64,000 bases of DNA from JBDRFZ01 sp043818395. GTDB taxonomy: Bacteria; Patescibacteriota; Patescibacteriia; 2-12-FULL-60-25. The stretch spans positions 1-64,000 of the forward strand of contig JBDRFZ010000026.1 of assembly GCA_043818395.1 (NCBI GenBank). The letters are read 5' to 3'. The notes beneath the pieces are model-generated. The model had not been told where the DNA came from, did no database searches, and saw only the letters and a program-made list of their open reading frames with translations. A program made the translations under genes and the position numbers. How positions within the stretch are numbered: the stretch's first letter is position 1; the number at the start of each line of letters is the position of its first letter. Of this stretch, positions 44,861 to 53,038 are shown one piece after another.

Positions 44861-45063
44861 TTTGCTTCGAGCTCGGCGATTTTGGCGTTCGCCTCTTCGA
44901 GTTGCTTGTTTACGGCGCCAATGACTTGCTGGTCATGTTCTTCGGCGGCAGCAAGTTCGAATCCGTCATTCAGGTAGCCCTGAAGTTTGGTCTCGAGTGT
45001 TTCCGCATCGATGTCGCCAATGCGTTCGACGTTGCCGTCTTTCTTGATGAAACGATACAGCAT
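44848..45063 (-). CDS. Small lysis-region protein, unknown
   Basis: 71 residues: N-terminal MLYRFIKKDGNVERIG, then an acidic middle and a C-terminal coiled coil (VNKQLEEANAKIAELEA). No membrane segment. It lies between the holin-like gene and the endolysin. Role unknown; could be a lysis regulator or a minor structural protein. Confidence 0.6.
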   Translation of the reverse strand: MLYRFIKKDGNVERIGDIDAETLETKLQGYLNDGFELAAAEEHDQQVIGAVNKQLEEANAKIAELEAKTAS

Positions 45064-45139
45064 AGATATGCGATTAAGTGGGTTATGGTTTTAGAATAGC
45101 GAAAATGCGAGGTCGGAAGGTCGTTCAATCCACAGGCGG

Positions 45140-45385
45140 TCAGCTCGCGTTCTTTTGTAAGAGCGCGGACATGCGATCCGTGGCCTGGGTATTAGCCTGC
45201 ACGTTTTTGTCGATCTCCTTCAGAACTTCTGCCTGCCCAAGCAGAGCTGTCGAGATGCTTTCGATGGCCGCACCATGCTTCTCGAAGATTTGCAGAAGTT
45301 TCCAGCAGATGATGCCGATGACAGCAACGGATCCGAGTGCCGGACCGAGGCTCCCTAGGTCTTGGATGAGGGTGGATGGCTCCAT
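45140..45385 (-). CDS. Holin-like single-span membrane protein
   Basis: 81 residues with one transmembrane helix (about 12-32, ALGSVAVIGIICWKLLQIF) followed by an amphipathic/coiled-coil tail. Size, topology and position beside the endolysin fit a small holin or holin-like protein (BhlA/UviB style). No sequence-specific proof. Confidence 0.6.
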   Translation of the reverse strand: MEPSTLIQDLGSLGPALGSVAVIGIICWKLLQIFEKHGAAIESISTALLGQAEVLKEIDKNVQANTQATDRMSALLQKNAS

Positions 45386-45386
45386 A

Positions 45387-45467
45387 TCAAGCTGCGGTTA
45401 AGATTGAATAAAAAGCGATGATGATTGCCACCACCCCAATACCAACGGGGATAAGGCAACCGCGCAT
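45387..45467 (-). CDS. Putative 26-residue transmembrane peptide
   Basis: A very short frame encoding MRGCLIPVGIGVVAIIIAFY and six more residues, almost entirely one hydrophobic helix. Its start lies just after the tail tube stop (45469) and its stop just before the holin-like gene, with no gaps, as expected for a real gene in this packed operon. It could be a second holin or pinholin-like peptide. Confidence 0.4.
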   Translation of the reverse strand: MRGCLIPVGIGVVAIIIAFYSILTAA

Positions 45468-45468
45468 A

Positions 45469-46437
45469 TCAGTAGCTCGCCACCTGGTTACGTACGATCG
45501 ACGTGACCATGGATGAGTCGGATTCAGAATAGAACGCCTTGAACTTGAGCGTTTGGGTCACGATGTCGCCCTTGTTGAAGGATCTCGGAACTTCTTCCAG
45601 AATCGCCTTGGCGAATTCGAATCGGATGCGAGGATTGGAGATCGCGCCGATGGTCACGACGGTGTTCGTGAAGTCGATACGCATGGCCTGAGCGGTATTG
45701 GCGAGCAGGTTCGTGATTTGTGACTGATCGTCGTATACGAGCTCGATCTCCCCTTCCGCTTGGAACTGACGGTTTAGGATGTCGATTGGGTCGACGCTCC
45801 CGAGGGCACGGTCATCGTCCACGTTCTTGGAGATCTTGAGCGTCACCTTGCGAACTTTGACGGGCGTCGCACCAGTCAGACCTGCAATGGTTGATGCGAA
45901 GCGGATATCGCCCATCGTCGGCAAGAAGATGTTCTCCGCCACGTAGGTTGCTGAGCGAGATTGTGTTGCGCCAGCCTTCGAGCGGAATCCGAACTTGGCC
46001 ATGGCATGTTTGTCGAGCTCAACCGCAAATTCGAGATCTGTCAGCATGGCCAGCGCGTAGTCCTTGCCTGTGTTCGGCTCCTTGAGGTGGACGGAGAGTG
46101 ATTGGTGTTGGTTGGACTGCAACACGGAAAATGCGTGGTCGTAGACTCCGGTTTCGACGGTCGTGTCGGCGACGGAGCCGAACAGCGATAACATGAGCAA
46201 CCCGATGGACTTGTCGCGGACAGGAAGCGTGAAATTACCTTCGGCAAACTTCTCAACGATTTGGGCGTCGATCGAATTTTCAATGAGATTGCGTGACGAT
46301 TCGTCGATCGCATGTGCGACCCGTTCGTCGATGGAGACTTCCGACGGCCGCAACCAATAACCGGGAGCGACGGCTGTGCCTCGGACGGTTTCTTTGCCGA
46401 CGCCGAGATCAATGCGGGAACCTGTAAATTTGGACAT
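45469..46437 (-). CDS. Tail tube protein-like
   Basis: 322 residues beginning SKFTGSRIDLGVGKETVRGTAVAPGYWL, a common opening of siphophage tail tube proteins. A beta-rich body includes GSVADTTVETGVYDHAFSVLQSNQHQSLSVHL. Position after the tail terminator-like gene supports this. It should form the stacked hexameric tube. Confidence 0.75.
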   Translation of the reverse strand: MSKFTGSRIDLGVGKETVRGTAVAPGYWLRPSEVSIDERVAHAIDESSRNLIENSIDAQIVEKFAEGNFTLPVRDKSIGLLMLSLFGSVADTTVETGVYDHAFSVLQSNQHQSLSVHLKEPNTGKDYALAMLTDLEFAVELDKHAMAKFGFRSKAGATQSRSATYVAENIFLPTMGDIRFASTIAGLTGATPVKVRKVTLKISKNVDDDRALGSVDPIDILNRQFQAEGEIELVYDDQSQITNLLANTAQAMRIDFTNTVVTIGAISNPRIRFEFAKAILEEVPRSFNKGDIVTQTLKFKAFYSESDSSMVTSIVRNQVASY

Positions 46438-46440
46438 ATG

Positions 46441-46653
46441 TTATGGAGTAGAAATATCAAAACGGCGGTTGTATTCGGCAACCGCCTCTTCAAATGAATC
46501 GGCAACAATGGTCGTGGGCGGACGTTCACCTTCCGCGCTGAAATAGAATTCCTGCGCGCCGTCTCGCGCTTCATTTTGAACGGCGAGCCTCCGCTCCTCG
46601 CTCTTCGAACGGGGTGCGGATCCGAACGCCTTGTTTTCGGCTTTCTCTATCAT
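46441..46653 (-). CDS. Small phage protein, unknown
   Basis: 70 residues, charged, ending in a helix EEAVAEYNRRFD. Between tail terminator-like and tail tube genes with a 3-bp gap to the latter. Not recognised. Confidence 0.55.
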   Translation of the reverse strand: MIEKAENKAFGSAPRSKSEERRLAVQNEARDGAQEFYFSAEGERPPTTIVADSFEEAVAEYNRRFDISTP

Positions 46654-46704
46654 ACGGATGAAGCGTATCCATCCGTAGACTTGGAAAGCCCGAGCTATCC
46701 ACAG

Positions 46705-47142
46705 CTAGGCATTCCCCTGTACTTTTCGGCACTTGAGCGTGAGCACCGATACGTAGTGAGGCTTCCCCCGCCACTCGATGACACCCGATCTTGAAAGCGC
46801 AGGATACACGTCTCCGTCACATACGCCGCCGAGGGTGCGATCATGCGCGAACTGGTAGATGAGGTCGTCGATAACCGCGTCTAGAGATTTTTCTGCCGTC
46901 GCAATTCCTACATTGTCCATCTCGGCGTAAAGCAGAATGTCGAATTGGTATTCTATGAGGTCTTCTTGATTGGTGAAGTAGGATCCTTCCGAAACGGCGC
47001 GGCGGAGTTCCGCAACCGGATAGCTTGCGATGTCGAGTTTTTGCTGGTCTTGTTCACCGTCATAAACCTCGCCAAGCACGCTCGCTGTTTTGCGGGCGTC
47101 GAGCTTGGCTTTCAATGCGGAACGGATGGATACGAGCGACAT
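46705..47142 (-). CDS. Tail terminator-like protein (gpU-like position)
   Basis: 145 residues. Starts SLVSIRSALKAKLDARKTASVLGEVYDGE and ends in beta strands (YVSVLTLKCRKV), a pattern seen in tail terminators. Located between the gp10-like and tail tube genes, exactly where the terminator is expected. Identification mainly from order. Confidence 0.55.
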   Translation of the reverse strand: MSLVSIRSALKAKLDARKTASVLGEVYDGEQDQQKLDIASYPVAELRRAVSEGSYFTNQEDLIEYQFDILLYAEMDNVGIATAEKSLDAVIDDLIYQFAHDRTLGGVCDGDVYPALSRSGVIEWRGKPHYVSVLTLKCRKVQGNA

Positions 47143-47143
47143 A

Positions 47144-47530
47144 TTAAAATGCGGGAACGCGCATGGTCTCTACAATCTTCTGTGCAGCTTCCTCAAAGCG
47201 TTTGTTGATGAGGGGTTCGGACGCTTGAGCAAGTTTTTCCATGAATTTGCGGGGTTTGATATACCGCGTGCCTTGATCCACGTAGATTGCGTATTCAACC
47301 GTAGGTCCAACGGCCCGCCAGAGATTTCCGCGAACGATTCCCTCCTTGAACGATTGCGACATGCGCGTCGTGCGATACGGAACGATCCCGCGATGCGGTA
47401 ATGCGTAATTCAAGACGATGTCGACGGAACGGTCGAGAGCTTCGTCGATTTGTTCGAGAGACGTTTGCGGATATCGAGCAACTGCCACGCGCAGATCGTC
47501 CAGATTCCTGATACGGATGGTGATCGGCAT
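47144..47530 (-). CDS. HK97 gp10-like head-tail joining protein
   Basis: 128 residues. The C-terminal part VGPTVEYAIYVDQGTRYIKPRKFMEKLAQ is the hallmark of HK97 gp10-family proteins (Y-A-x-Y-x-x-x-G-T...P-R-x-F). It joins head completion to the tail. 1-bp gaps to both neighbours. Confidence 0.8.
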   Translation of the reverse strand: MPITIRIRNLDDLRVAVARYPQTSLEQIDEALDRSVDIVLNYALPHRGIVPYRTTRMSQSFKEGIVRGNLWRAVGPTVEYAIYVDQGTRYIKPRKFMEKLAQASEPLINKRFEEAAQKIVETMRVPAF

Positions 47531-47531
47531 A

Positions 47532-48149
47532 TCATCCCAAATACACTCGACGATAACGGTCGAGCGAAAGCTGCTCTTCGGGTTCCAAGGTCTCCATCCA
47601 CATCGCCATGGCCTCCCCTGCCTGTTCTCGGCTTTTGCCGACGCTTTCGCGCTTTTTGAAGGCCTTGATGGTGATCCTTTCGCAGAGATCGGATAGATCG
47701 AAAGGCAGATTGTGCTTGGTCAAATCCGTGTCGTGAGCGAAATCAATCTTGTAACCGGCGGTGTAGCTCGCTTGAATATTGTTCGTGCCGCGCGGTACGC
47801 CTCCGTAGATTCGGATGAGTCCGGACGTTCCATCGCCGACAAGTTCGAATTCCACGGGGAGAAAATCAGTCCATGCCGGAATGCTCGGGACGCCAGCTCG
47901 ATATTGCAAACTCGTGAGTGCCGTGACAGGTGCCTGTTTCAGCATGACCATTCGCGCTCCGTCAGCTTCGACAAGATAAAGTTCGTTCGCGTAAGCCACT
48001 TCCTTGAAACGACGGTCGCAATATGACTCGATGAGATCCGTAGACGCGTTGATCAGCCGTTCCAAGAGCGTGTCAAAACCCGCGCTCGTTAGGCCGAGGC
48101 GGTCTTTGACCCGTTGGAGCGAGGTGAGGGCGTAAGCGGTCGTGGCCAT
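47532..48149 (-). CDS. Head-tail connector (gp6-like adaptor)
   Basis: 205 residues. The N-terminal helical half reads ALTSLQRVKDRLGLTSAGFDTLLERLINASTDLIESYCDRRF, matching phage gp6-like/phiE125 gp8-like connector proteins that ring the portal. The remaining part is a beta insertion and C-terminal helices. Confidence 0.8.
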   Translation of the reverse strand: MATTAYALTSLQRVKDRLGLTSAGFDTLLERLINASTDLIESYCDRRFKEVAYANELYLVEADGARMVMLKQAPVTALTSLQYRAGVPSIPAWTDFLPVEFELVGDGTSGLIRIYGGVPRGTNNIQASYTAGYKIDFAHDTDLTKHNLPFDLSDLCERITIKAFKKRESVGKSREQAGEAMAMWMETLEPEEQLSLDRYRRVYLG

Positions 48150-48174
48150 AGCAGTATTCTAAACGATGCGGGAC

Positions 48175-48203
48175 TGTCGGGGAGCATGCTCTACTCCCCG
48201 ACA
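48175..48203. other. Intergenic hairpin in the late operon
   Basis: Perfect 10-bp arms TGTCGGGGAG and CTCCCCGACA around a 9-nt loop, in the 67-bp gap between the connector and the 138-residue gene. No T-run on either strand, so more likely an RNA-processing or stability element than a terminator. Confidence 0.5.
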
Positions 48204-48216
48204 AAGGCCGCCCCGT

Positions 48217-48633
48217 CTAGACCACGGCGTCCGGCACGATAGCCGGATTCTGAGCCGCACTTCCGAGGTTGAACAACCCAGCGAGGTCGATCGACGGCGT
48301 CGTTCCTGCGGCCGTCAGTACAAGGCGCATGTAGCGCTTGCGGCTGCCGGTTCCGAGGCCGTTTACGCCGATCGTCTTGAGCTGGTCTGATTCGGTGATG
48401 GTCACCGATGTGCCGGCGACGTCGGCCATGTCCGATCCGTCGGATTCGGCTCCTTCTTGGAGCTTCACGGCGTAGGTTTCGTCCGTGTCATGGGTATCGA
48501 TGGTGCCAGCCGCAATGACGGCTTGCAGATTGTCGAAGCCCATCGTGTCCACGACCGTTCCGTTCGTGCTCGCAGTGAGCGTAGCCGGACCGAGCGAGGC
48601 GAGGACGTTGATGTTTTCTGCCACTGTGTTCAT
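48217..48633 (-). CDS. Phage structural protein, unknown (possible head decoration)
   Basis: 138 residues, Thr/Ala/Gly-rich and beta-rich, no charged N-terminus, ends NPAIVPDAVV. Position after the capsid gene and before the connector suits a head decoration or minor head protein. Starts with ATGA overlap with the preceding small gene. Confidence 0.6.
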   Translation of the reverse strand: MNTVAENINVLASLGPATLTASTNGTVVDTMGFDNLQAVIAAGTIDTHDTDETYAVKLQEGAESDGSDMADVAGTSVTITESDQLKTIGVNGLGTGSRKRYMRLVLTAAGTTPSIDLAGLFNLGSAAQNPAIVPDAVV

Positions 48634-48809
48634 AAGTATGGTTTGAGTGAATGAGATTTGGACACCCGCTTTATTTTCGGCGTCCCTTCCTTGGCGAGAT
48701 ATTCCGGACCGTAGGCGAGCGCCTCCTCGTCCGTAAGTTCGACCGTCTCCCCCGCTTCCTTTCGGTCGCCGAGGACGATGATCGGTAAAAGGACTTTGAA
48801 GGCGCTCAT
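48630..48809 (-). CDS. 59-residue phage head-region protein
   Basis: Reads MSAFKVLLPIIVLGDRKEAG, then GETVELTDEEALAYGPEYLA and a basic tail. The style (short beta start, 'L-T-D-E-E-A' helix) is common among small proteins found beside capsid genes. It starts 4 bp after the capsid stop and overlaps the next start by 4 bp (ATGA), which strongly supports translation. Function unknown. Confidence 0.65.
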   Translation of the reverse strand: MSAFKVLLPIIVLGDRKEAGETVELTDEEALAYGPEYLAKEGTPKIKRVSKSHSLKPYL

Positions 48810-48813
48810 ACGG

Positions 48814-50001
48814 TTAGGAACTTGCCGTCTTGATGGCGGTGAGTGCTTGCGGGAGCGAGATCACAGCAGCATGGCGGTTGCCCATGACCATGCCGATCTG
48901 GCGGGACAAGGCGACTTCCTTGCCACCGAACGTGCCGCTGGTAAAGCGATCCATTTCCATTTCGTTCTTCATACCGAGGCCGACCGCTTTGAGCGTGCCA
49001 AACACGCCAAACTTGGTTCCTGCGGCGGAATCGCTGAATGCGGGGAGATGTCGCACGGTGTAGACCGGGAATCCGAGGATGGAACCTGCGGGTTTCGGTC
49101 CGCCGTTCGACGGATTTACGGAAAGCGTCTGTGGGTTCAAGCCTGCGAGTTGCAGGACGTAGAAACCGGCATCGTCTTTCTGTGCGCGAAGTTTCGCCCA
49201 GACCGTTCGGCTGAAATAAAAGGCAGCCGAGTCGAGGGTGGATTCTTCCACGCTTGCGATCACGTCGGACGAATCGTCGATGATCTTGTACGAGTCGAAG
49301 CCCGTTTTGCCTGACCCGAGCGAGTAGGTGTTCACTTCCTTGCTTGCCATGATGCCGACGAACGGATGGCCGGTTCCGGCGAACACCTGCTTGTCGATCA
49401 TGTTGGACATGGCTTCGGCAGCGAGTGCCATAAGCCAGTCTGCGACGGCTGGTGTCGCTTCGGCCAAGAGATCCTTGCCCAAGACGAACGCAAGTTGCCA
49501 GCTCTTAGCGATGAGGCGAGCTGTCTTGAAGGTGATGCCCGTGACGTTTCCGACGGCATCGACACCAAGATATTCGCCCTCGAGGAACGAGCCTCCGTAG
49601 GCGGGAATGTCGAGTTCATCACCCTTCATGTCCCAGCGAGCGCACTGCGAAACGGCTACGCCAACGGTTGCGGCGATGCGCAAGATGGCGTTGGCGACTT
49701 CGGTCGGCACGAGGTATCCGCCACGCGAATCCTGATCGCCGATAATGGCTTCGCCGGATTTAGTTTGCAATACGACCGTCTTCACGAATTTGGCGAATTC
49801 GGTTTTCTGGGCGTCTGACAAACCGGTCTTGTCGTGTCCCAAAAGGATACGTTCGAGCTTCAATTGCTCGACGGCTTCGCGCACCATGCCGGCGCGCTCG
49901 TCGCCGATGAGCGCCTTCACTTTCTCGTGGAGAGCGGTATCAAGGTGACCTTTGATGTCTTCCGCGAGTTCTGTCTTGAACTGTTCGAGTTCTTTCAACA
50001 T
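48814..50001 (-). CDS. Major capsid protein, HK97 family
   Basis: 395 residues. The first ~80 residues are a charged helical segment, the delta (scaffold) domain removed by the prohead protease. The capsid fold then begins near QDSRGGYLVPTEVANAILRIA, with GGSFLEGEYLGVDAVG and LIAKSWQLAFVLGKDLLAEATP typical of the E-loop and spine region. C-terminal HAAVISLPQALTAIK. Directly downstream of the protease, as in other HK97-like phages. Confidence 0.9.
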   Translation of the reverse strand: MLKELEQFKTELAEDIKGHLDTALHEKVKALIGDERAGMVREAVEQLKLERILLGHDKTGLSDAQKTEFAKFVKTVVLQTKSGEAIIGDQDSRGGYLVPTEVANAILRIAATVGVAVSQCARWDMKGDELDIPAYGGSFLEGEYLGVDAVGNVTGITFKTARLIAKSWQLAFVLGKDLLAEATPAVADWLMALAAEAMSNMIDKQVFAGTGHPFVGIMASKEVNTYSLGSGKTGFDSYKIIDDSSDVIASVEESTLDSAAFYFSRTVWAKLRAQKDDAGFYVLQLAGLNPQTLSVNPSNGGPKPAGSILGFPVYTVRHLPAFSDSAAGTKFGVFGTLKAVGLGMKNEMEMDRFTSGTFGGKEVALSRQIGMVMGNRHAAVISLPQALTAIKTASS

Positions 50002-50006
50002 AGAGA

Positions 50007-50843
50007 TTATTTAGTACGGATGAATAATTTGCTCTTTGCGAGAGCTTCCGAGGTTGCCGTGTTCACGGCACGCAAGACCTGACGCTGGAGAAGCCATTGT
50101 TTGAAGACTTCTTCGTCAGACCCTTCGTCACTCGACCTTTGCTTCGGGGCGCTCCCATCAGGCGCGTCCTTCCCCTCGGAACTCTGGGCTTCCGCTCCGT
50201 TTAAGAGCTGCTCCAAAGCACCGCTCGCTTGTTCCAATAGGTTGATGGCATTTTCAATCTGGCTCCGCGTGTCCGTCGAGATCGTCCGTCCTGCCTTCGC
50301 TTCCGGTTCAGGTGGCTTGGTCTCCTCGGCTGGAGCTGGCTCCGCTGGCTTCTCAGGTTCTTCCGCTTTTCCGATGAACGCTTCGACCGCTTTCGCTTCA
50401 GTATCTCCGATGTCTTTGACGGAAAGCGTTCGGGCATTCGGATTACAGGGAACGGCCACGAAACTGATTTCAAGCAGCTCGTTCTTCATCGACCCGTCTT
50501 GCGTTTGATTCCTCATGAACCCGACGGACACCGTGTCGAGAAAACCTTGTTCAACCATTTCCTTCGTCTCCCGAGCCGCGTCCGTGATGTCGTGGAACAA
50601 CGGTTCGAATAACAGTTGACGATTTTCTGAACGGACGTTCTCCGCGAGCCCGACAATGGACTTCACAGAATAGTCGTGGTCGATAAGCAGGCGCGGTGAC
50701 TTCTGAAAGTTTGAGAGATCCCAGCTTGAAACTGGAATCGCTTCGCCGGAACGATCAATCGTTTCGTCGCTCGCCACAATCGTCACTCGCCCGTCAGCGG
50801 CTTTAGTGACGGTTGCCTTGAGTTGTAGTTTTTCGGTTTGCAT
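50007..50843 (-). CDS. Prohead protease (HK97-like, S78)
   Basis: 278 residues. The protease domain occupies about 1-160, with His in LLIDHDYS and Ser in DTVSVGFM as the likely catalytic pair. The C-terminal ~110 residues are Pro/Glu/Ala-rich and low-complexity, perhaps a scaffold-like extension. It matures the capsid. 5 bp from the capsid gene. Confidence 0.88.
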   Translation of the reverse strand: MQTEKLQLKATVTKAADGRVTIVASDETIDRSGEAIPVSSWDLSNFQKSPRLLIDHDYSVKSIVGLAENVRSENRQLLFEPLFHDITDAARETKEMVEQGFLDTVSVGFMRNQTQDGSMKNELLEISFVAVPCNPNARTLSVKDIGDTEAKAVEAFIGKAEEPEKPAEPAPAEETKPPEPEAKAGRTISTDTRSQIENAINLLEQASGALEQLLNGAEAQSSEGKDAPDGSAPKQRSSDEGSDEEVFKQWLLQRQVLRAVNTATSEALAKSKLFIRTK

Positions 50844-50898
50844 ACCTTGGGTTGAAGCGTATCGGGTTAAAGACTGACAATCGTTTCGTTATCCACAA

Positions 50899-53001
50899 TC
50901 AGTCTTGGAGTTCTTCGACCTGCGGTACGACTTGGCATCGGCAATTCGGATGAAGCGCTCCTCCGGTTACGTTTGCGTAGTCGACGGGCATGGTTCCGCC
51001 TTCCGATCCTTGGACTACGTCGCCCTTGTCATAGAAGTTCTCGTCGATACCGACGACGGTTCCGTGGAGTGGAGCGCAGAATTCGCAGACTTGTTCATCG
51101 GCAGCCGTGTACCAAACGAGCTTTTGTACGCCTGATTGGCGATATGCCTCTCGTCCAGCCATGTTGGCAACGCGAAATGCTTCAGTCTTCGCCACGCGCT
51201 CTGCTCGAATATTGGATGAGAATTCACCGATATCGCTGATACGGTTCTTGAGTTTGTCGATCCCCTCACCCGCATCAAGTCCAGCGTTGAGCGCGTCTCT
51301 GAGCAGACGCATCGTTTCTTCTTGGTACGTTTCGGCCATGAGTCCGACGGCGTCGTTCACGGCTTGATCGACTCGGGCGGCCGTCTCGTCAAATGCGCCG
51401 CCGATAAGGTCGGCGGATGTTCTGCCTTCGCTTCGATACAGATCGTCGAATATCGGACGCACGGCGCTCACGATGATGCGGACTTCAGAGCGCGGATCGA
51501 GCAAGGTGGCGATATCAAATGCCTTTGTCTGTTCTTCCAAGCTCGCGGACGCGCGTTCAGTCATGCCGTTCGCATACTTCGCCATCTTTTTCTTGATGAG
51601 CTTTTCGTATGGATCCACGCGGCGTACGAACGCCTGCCATCTCGCCTCCTCCCGCATGAGCTTGAAAGCCTTGAAGATGAGTGCGAGACTTTTCGTAGCT
51701 TTCTCAGATACGGTTTGTACGGCCACATTGACCTTCGCATCCACTTCGTTCATGCGTTTGGCTTCCTTAAAGGCCGAATATGCCGAACGTGGCGCAAGCG
51801 ATTTATTCGGCTGGACTTTCGGCGAACCGACGGGCATCTGCGAAAACGGCGCCATAACTGAATCCCCGTTGTCGATCGGTTCGAGTCCGAGCTCGTCGCG
51901 TACTTCGTTTACGGTTTCATATGGTGCTCCTCCAAGGGCTGCCATGCGTTTCTTGATCGCTAGGTCTTCATCCTCCGGAACTACGTTGTCGAATTCGACG
52001 ATCAAATCCTTGCCGAATCGTGGGATGAGCAGGACATTCAGAAAAGTAGCGATACGTCGCAATCGAGGCATGATCGTGCGGAGCGCATAGATGTAGTTCG
52101 TGGCATCGGCAGTCGCGCGGTTCAGGTTTTCGCCAGCACCAAGTCCGAGTACGACGTGTGGAGTCCGCATACCAGACAGAATGTCGTCTCTGGACCACTT
52201 GAGCTGTTCCACGAAATCCATTTCCTTTTGGCTCCAGCCCATCTTGTCCGGTTCAACGCCGTCGGGGAGAATCGCAACCTTGTGTGCGTTCTCGGTTCCG
52301 CGATAACGGTCTTCGAACTGCATGCGGATGGGATCCATCTGCTCGCGCGTCTTGAACTTGGATTTAAGAATGAGATCTGGCCGTGCGCTGTTACGGAAAA
52401 ACGCGCGGTTCCATTGTCGCGCGGATAGATCGAGGTCGACTGAGTCGGACATGGCCTGCACCGCTCCGAATCCGAGAATTGGATCGTCGGGATTGGATTC
52501 CCTGATATGCAAAATTTGGTGCGGTTGGAAAACGTATTCCCGCGACTTGTGGCGATATTTGTACGCGAGGATGGATTCGGGAAACGAATCCGTCCGAACG
52601 ATGGTGACGTTTTGCGCCTTGAGAAAATAAAGTGCTTTCGGTTTCGAGGTTGGAGAGTCCGCTCCGTCCATGTAGATATACGCATTGCCATAGAAGTCGA
52701 GGGACATGCTGAGCATCTCGAGCAGTTCGGAATGGGTCGAGATCGGATTCGGTTGATGTAAAAGGTCGAGTGCTGGATGCGAATCGATTTCGCTCCACGA
52801 ACCGTCGGCCTTGATTCGATACAGACGAAAAGTTGCGTTCCCCACGGTCTCGCCGAGAAGTTTCGCGGCCTTGAACTGCCAGCCGAACGCGACACTTGAG
52901 CTTCCGCTCAGCCAAGATGAAAATGCGTGGCCGACTTCGGCGATGCTCTTTCCGCTTCGGTAGAAGCGCCACGTCTCCTTAACGCGATCGATGAGATTCA
53001 T
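50899..53001 (-). CDS. Portal protein fused to a Mu F-like minor head protein
   Basis: 700 residues from the ATG at 53001. Residues about 1-400 are an HK97-type portal (WQFKAAKLLGETVGNATFRLYRI, QILHIRESNPDDPILGFGAVQAM, LNVLLIPRFGKDLIVEFD). Residues about 450-690 are a phage Mu gpF-like domain (AKTEAFRVANMAGREAYRQSG...EQVCEFCAPLHGTVVG...GGALHPNCRC with a Cys/His cluster). In many phages these are two adjacent genes; here they form one continuous frame. The portal forms the DNA channel. Confidence 0.88.
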   Translation of the reverse strand: MNLIDRVKETWRFYRSGKSIAEVGHAFSSWLSGSSSVAFGWQFKAAKLLGETVGNATFRLYRIKADGSWSEIDSHPALDLLHQPNPISTHSELLEMLSMSLDFYGNAYIYMDGADSPTSKPKALYFLKAQNVTIVRTDSFPESILAYKYRHKSREYVFQPHQILHIRESNPDDPILGFGAVQAMSDSVDLDLSARQWNRAFFRNSARPDLILKSKFKTREQMDPIRMQFEDRYRGTENAHKVAILPDGVEPDKMGWSQKEMDFVEQLKWSRDDILSGMRTPHVVLGLGAGENLNRATADATNYIYALRTIMPRLRRIATFLNVLLIPRFGKDLIVEFDNVVPEDEDLAIKKRMAALGGAPYETVNEVRDELGLEPIDNGDSVMAPFSQMPVGSPKVQPNKSLAPRSAYSAFKEAKRMNEVDAKVNVAVQTVSEKATKSLALIFKAFKLMREEARWQAFVRRVDPYEKLIKKKMAKYANGMTERASASLEEQTKAFDIATLLDPRSEVRIIVSAVRPIFDDLYRSEGRTSADLIGGAFDETAARVDQAVNDAVGLMAETYQEETMRLLRDALNAGLDAGEGIDKLKNRISDIGEFSSNIRAERVAKTEAFRVANMAGREAYRQSGVQKLVWYTAADEQVCEFCAPLHGTVVGIDENFYDKGDVVQGSEGGTMPVDYANVTGGALHPNCRCQVVPQVEELQD

Positions 53002-53038
53002 GCGGCTAGCATCGCAAAAATGCGAACGCGAAAGCCCG

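Noticed and set aside
48175..48203. Rho-independent terminator between connector and head gene
   Set aside because: Perfect stem but no T-run on either strand, so it is listed only as a hairpin.
48778..49818. Long + strand frames across the capsid gene
   Set aside because: They lie opposite a well-supported capsid gene and have no domain or start signals.
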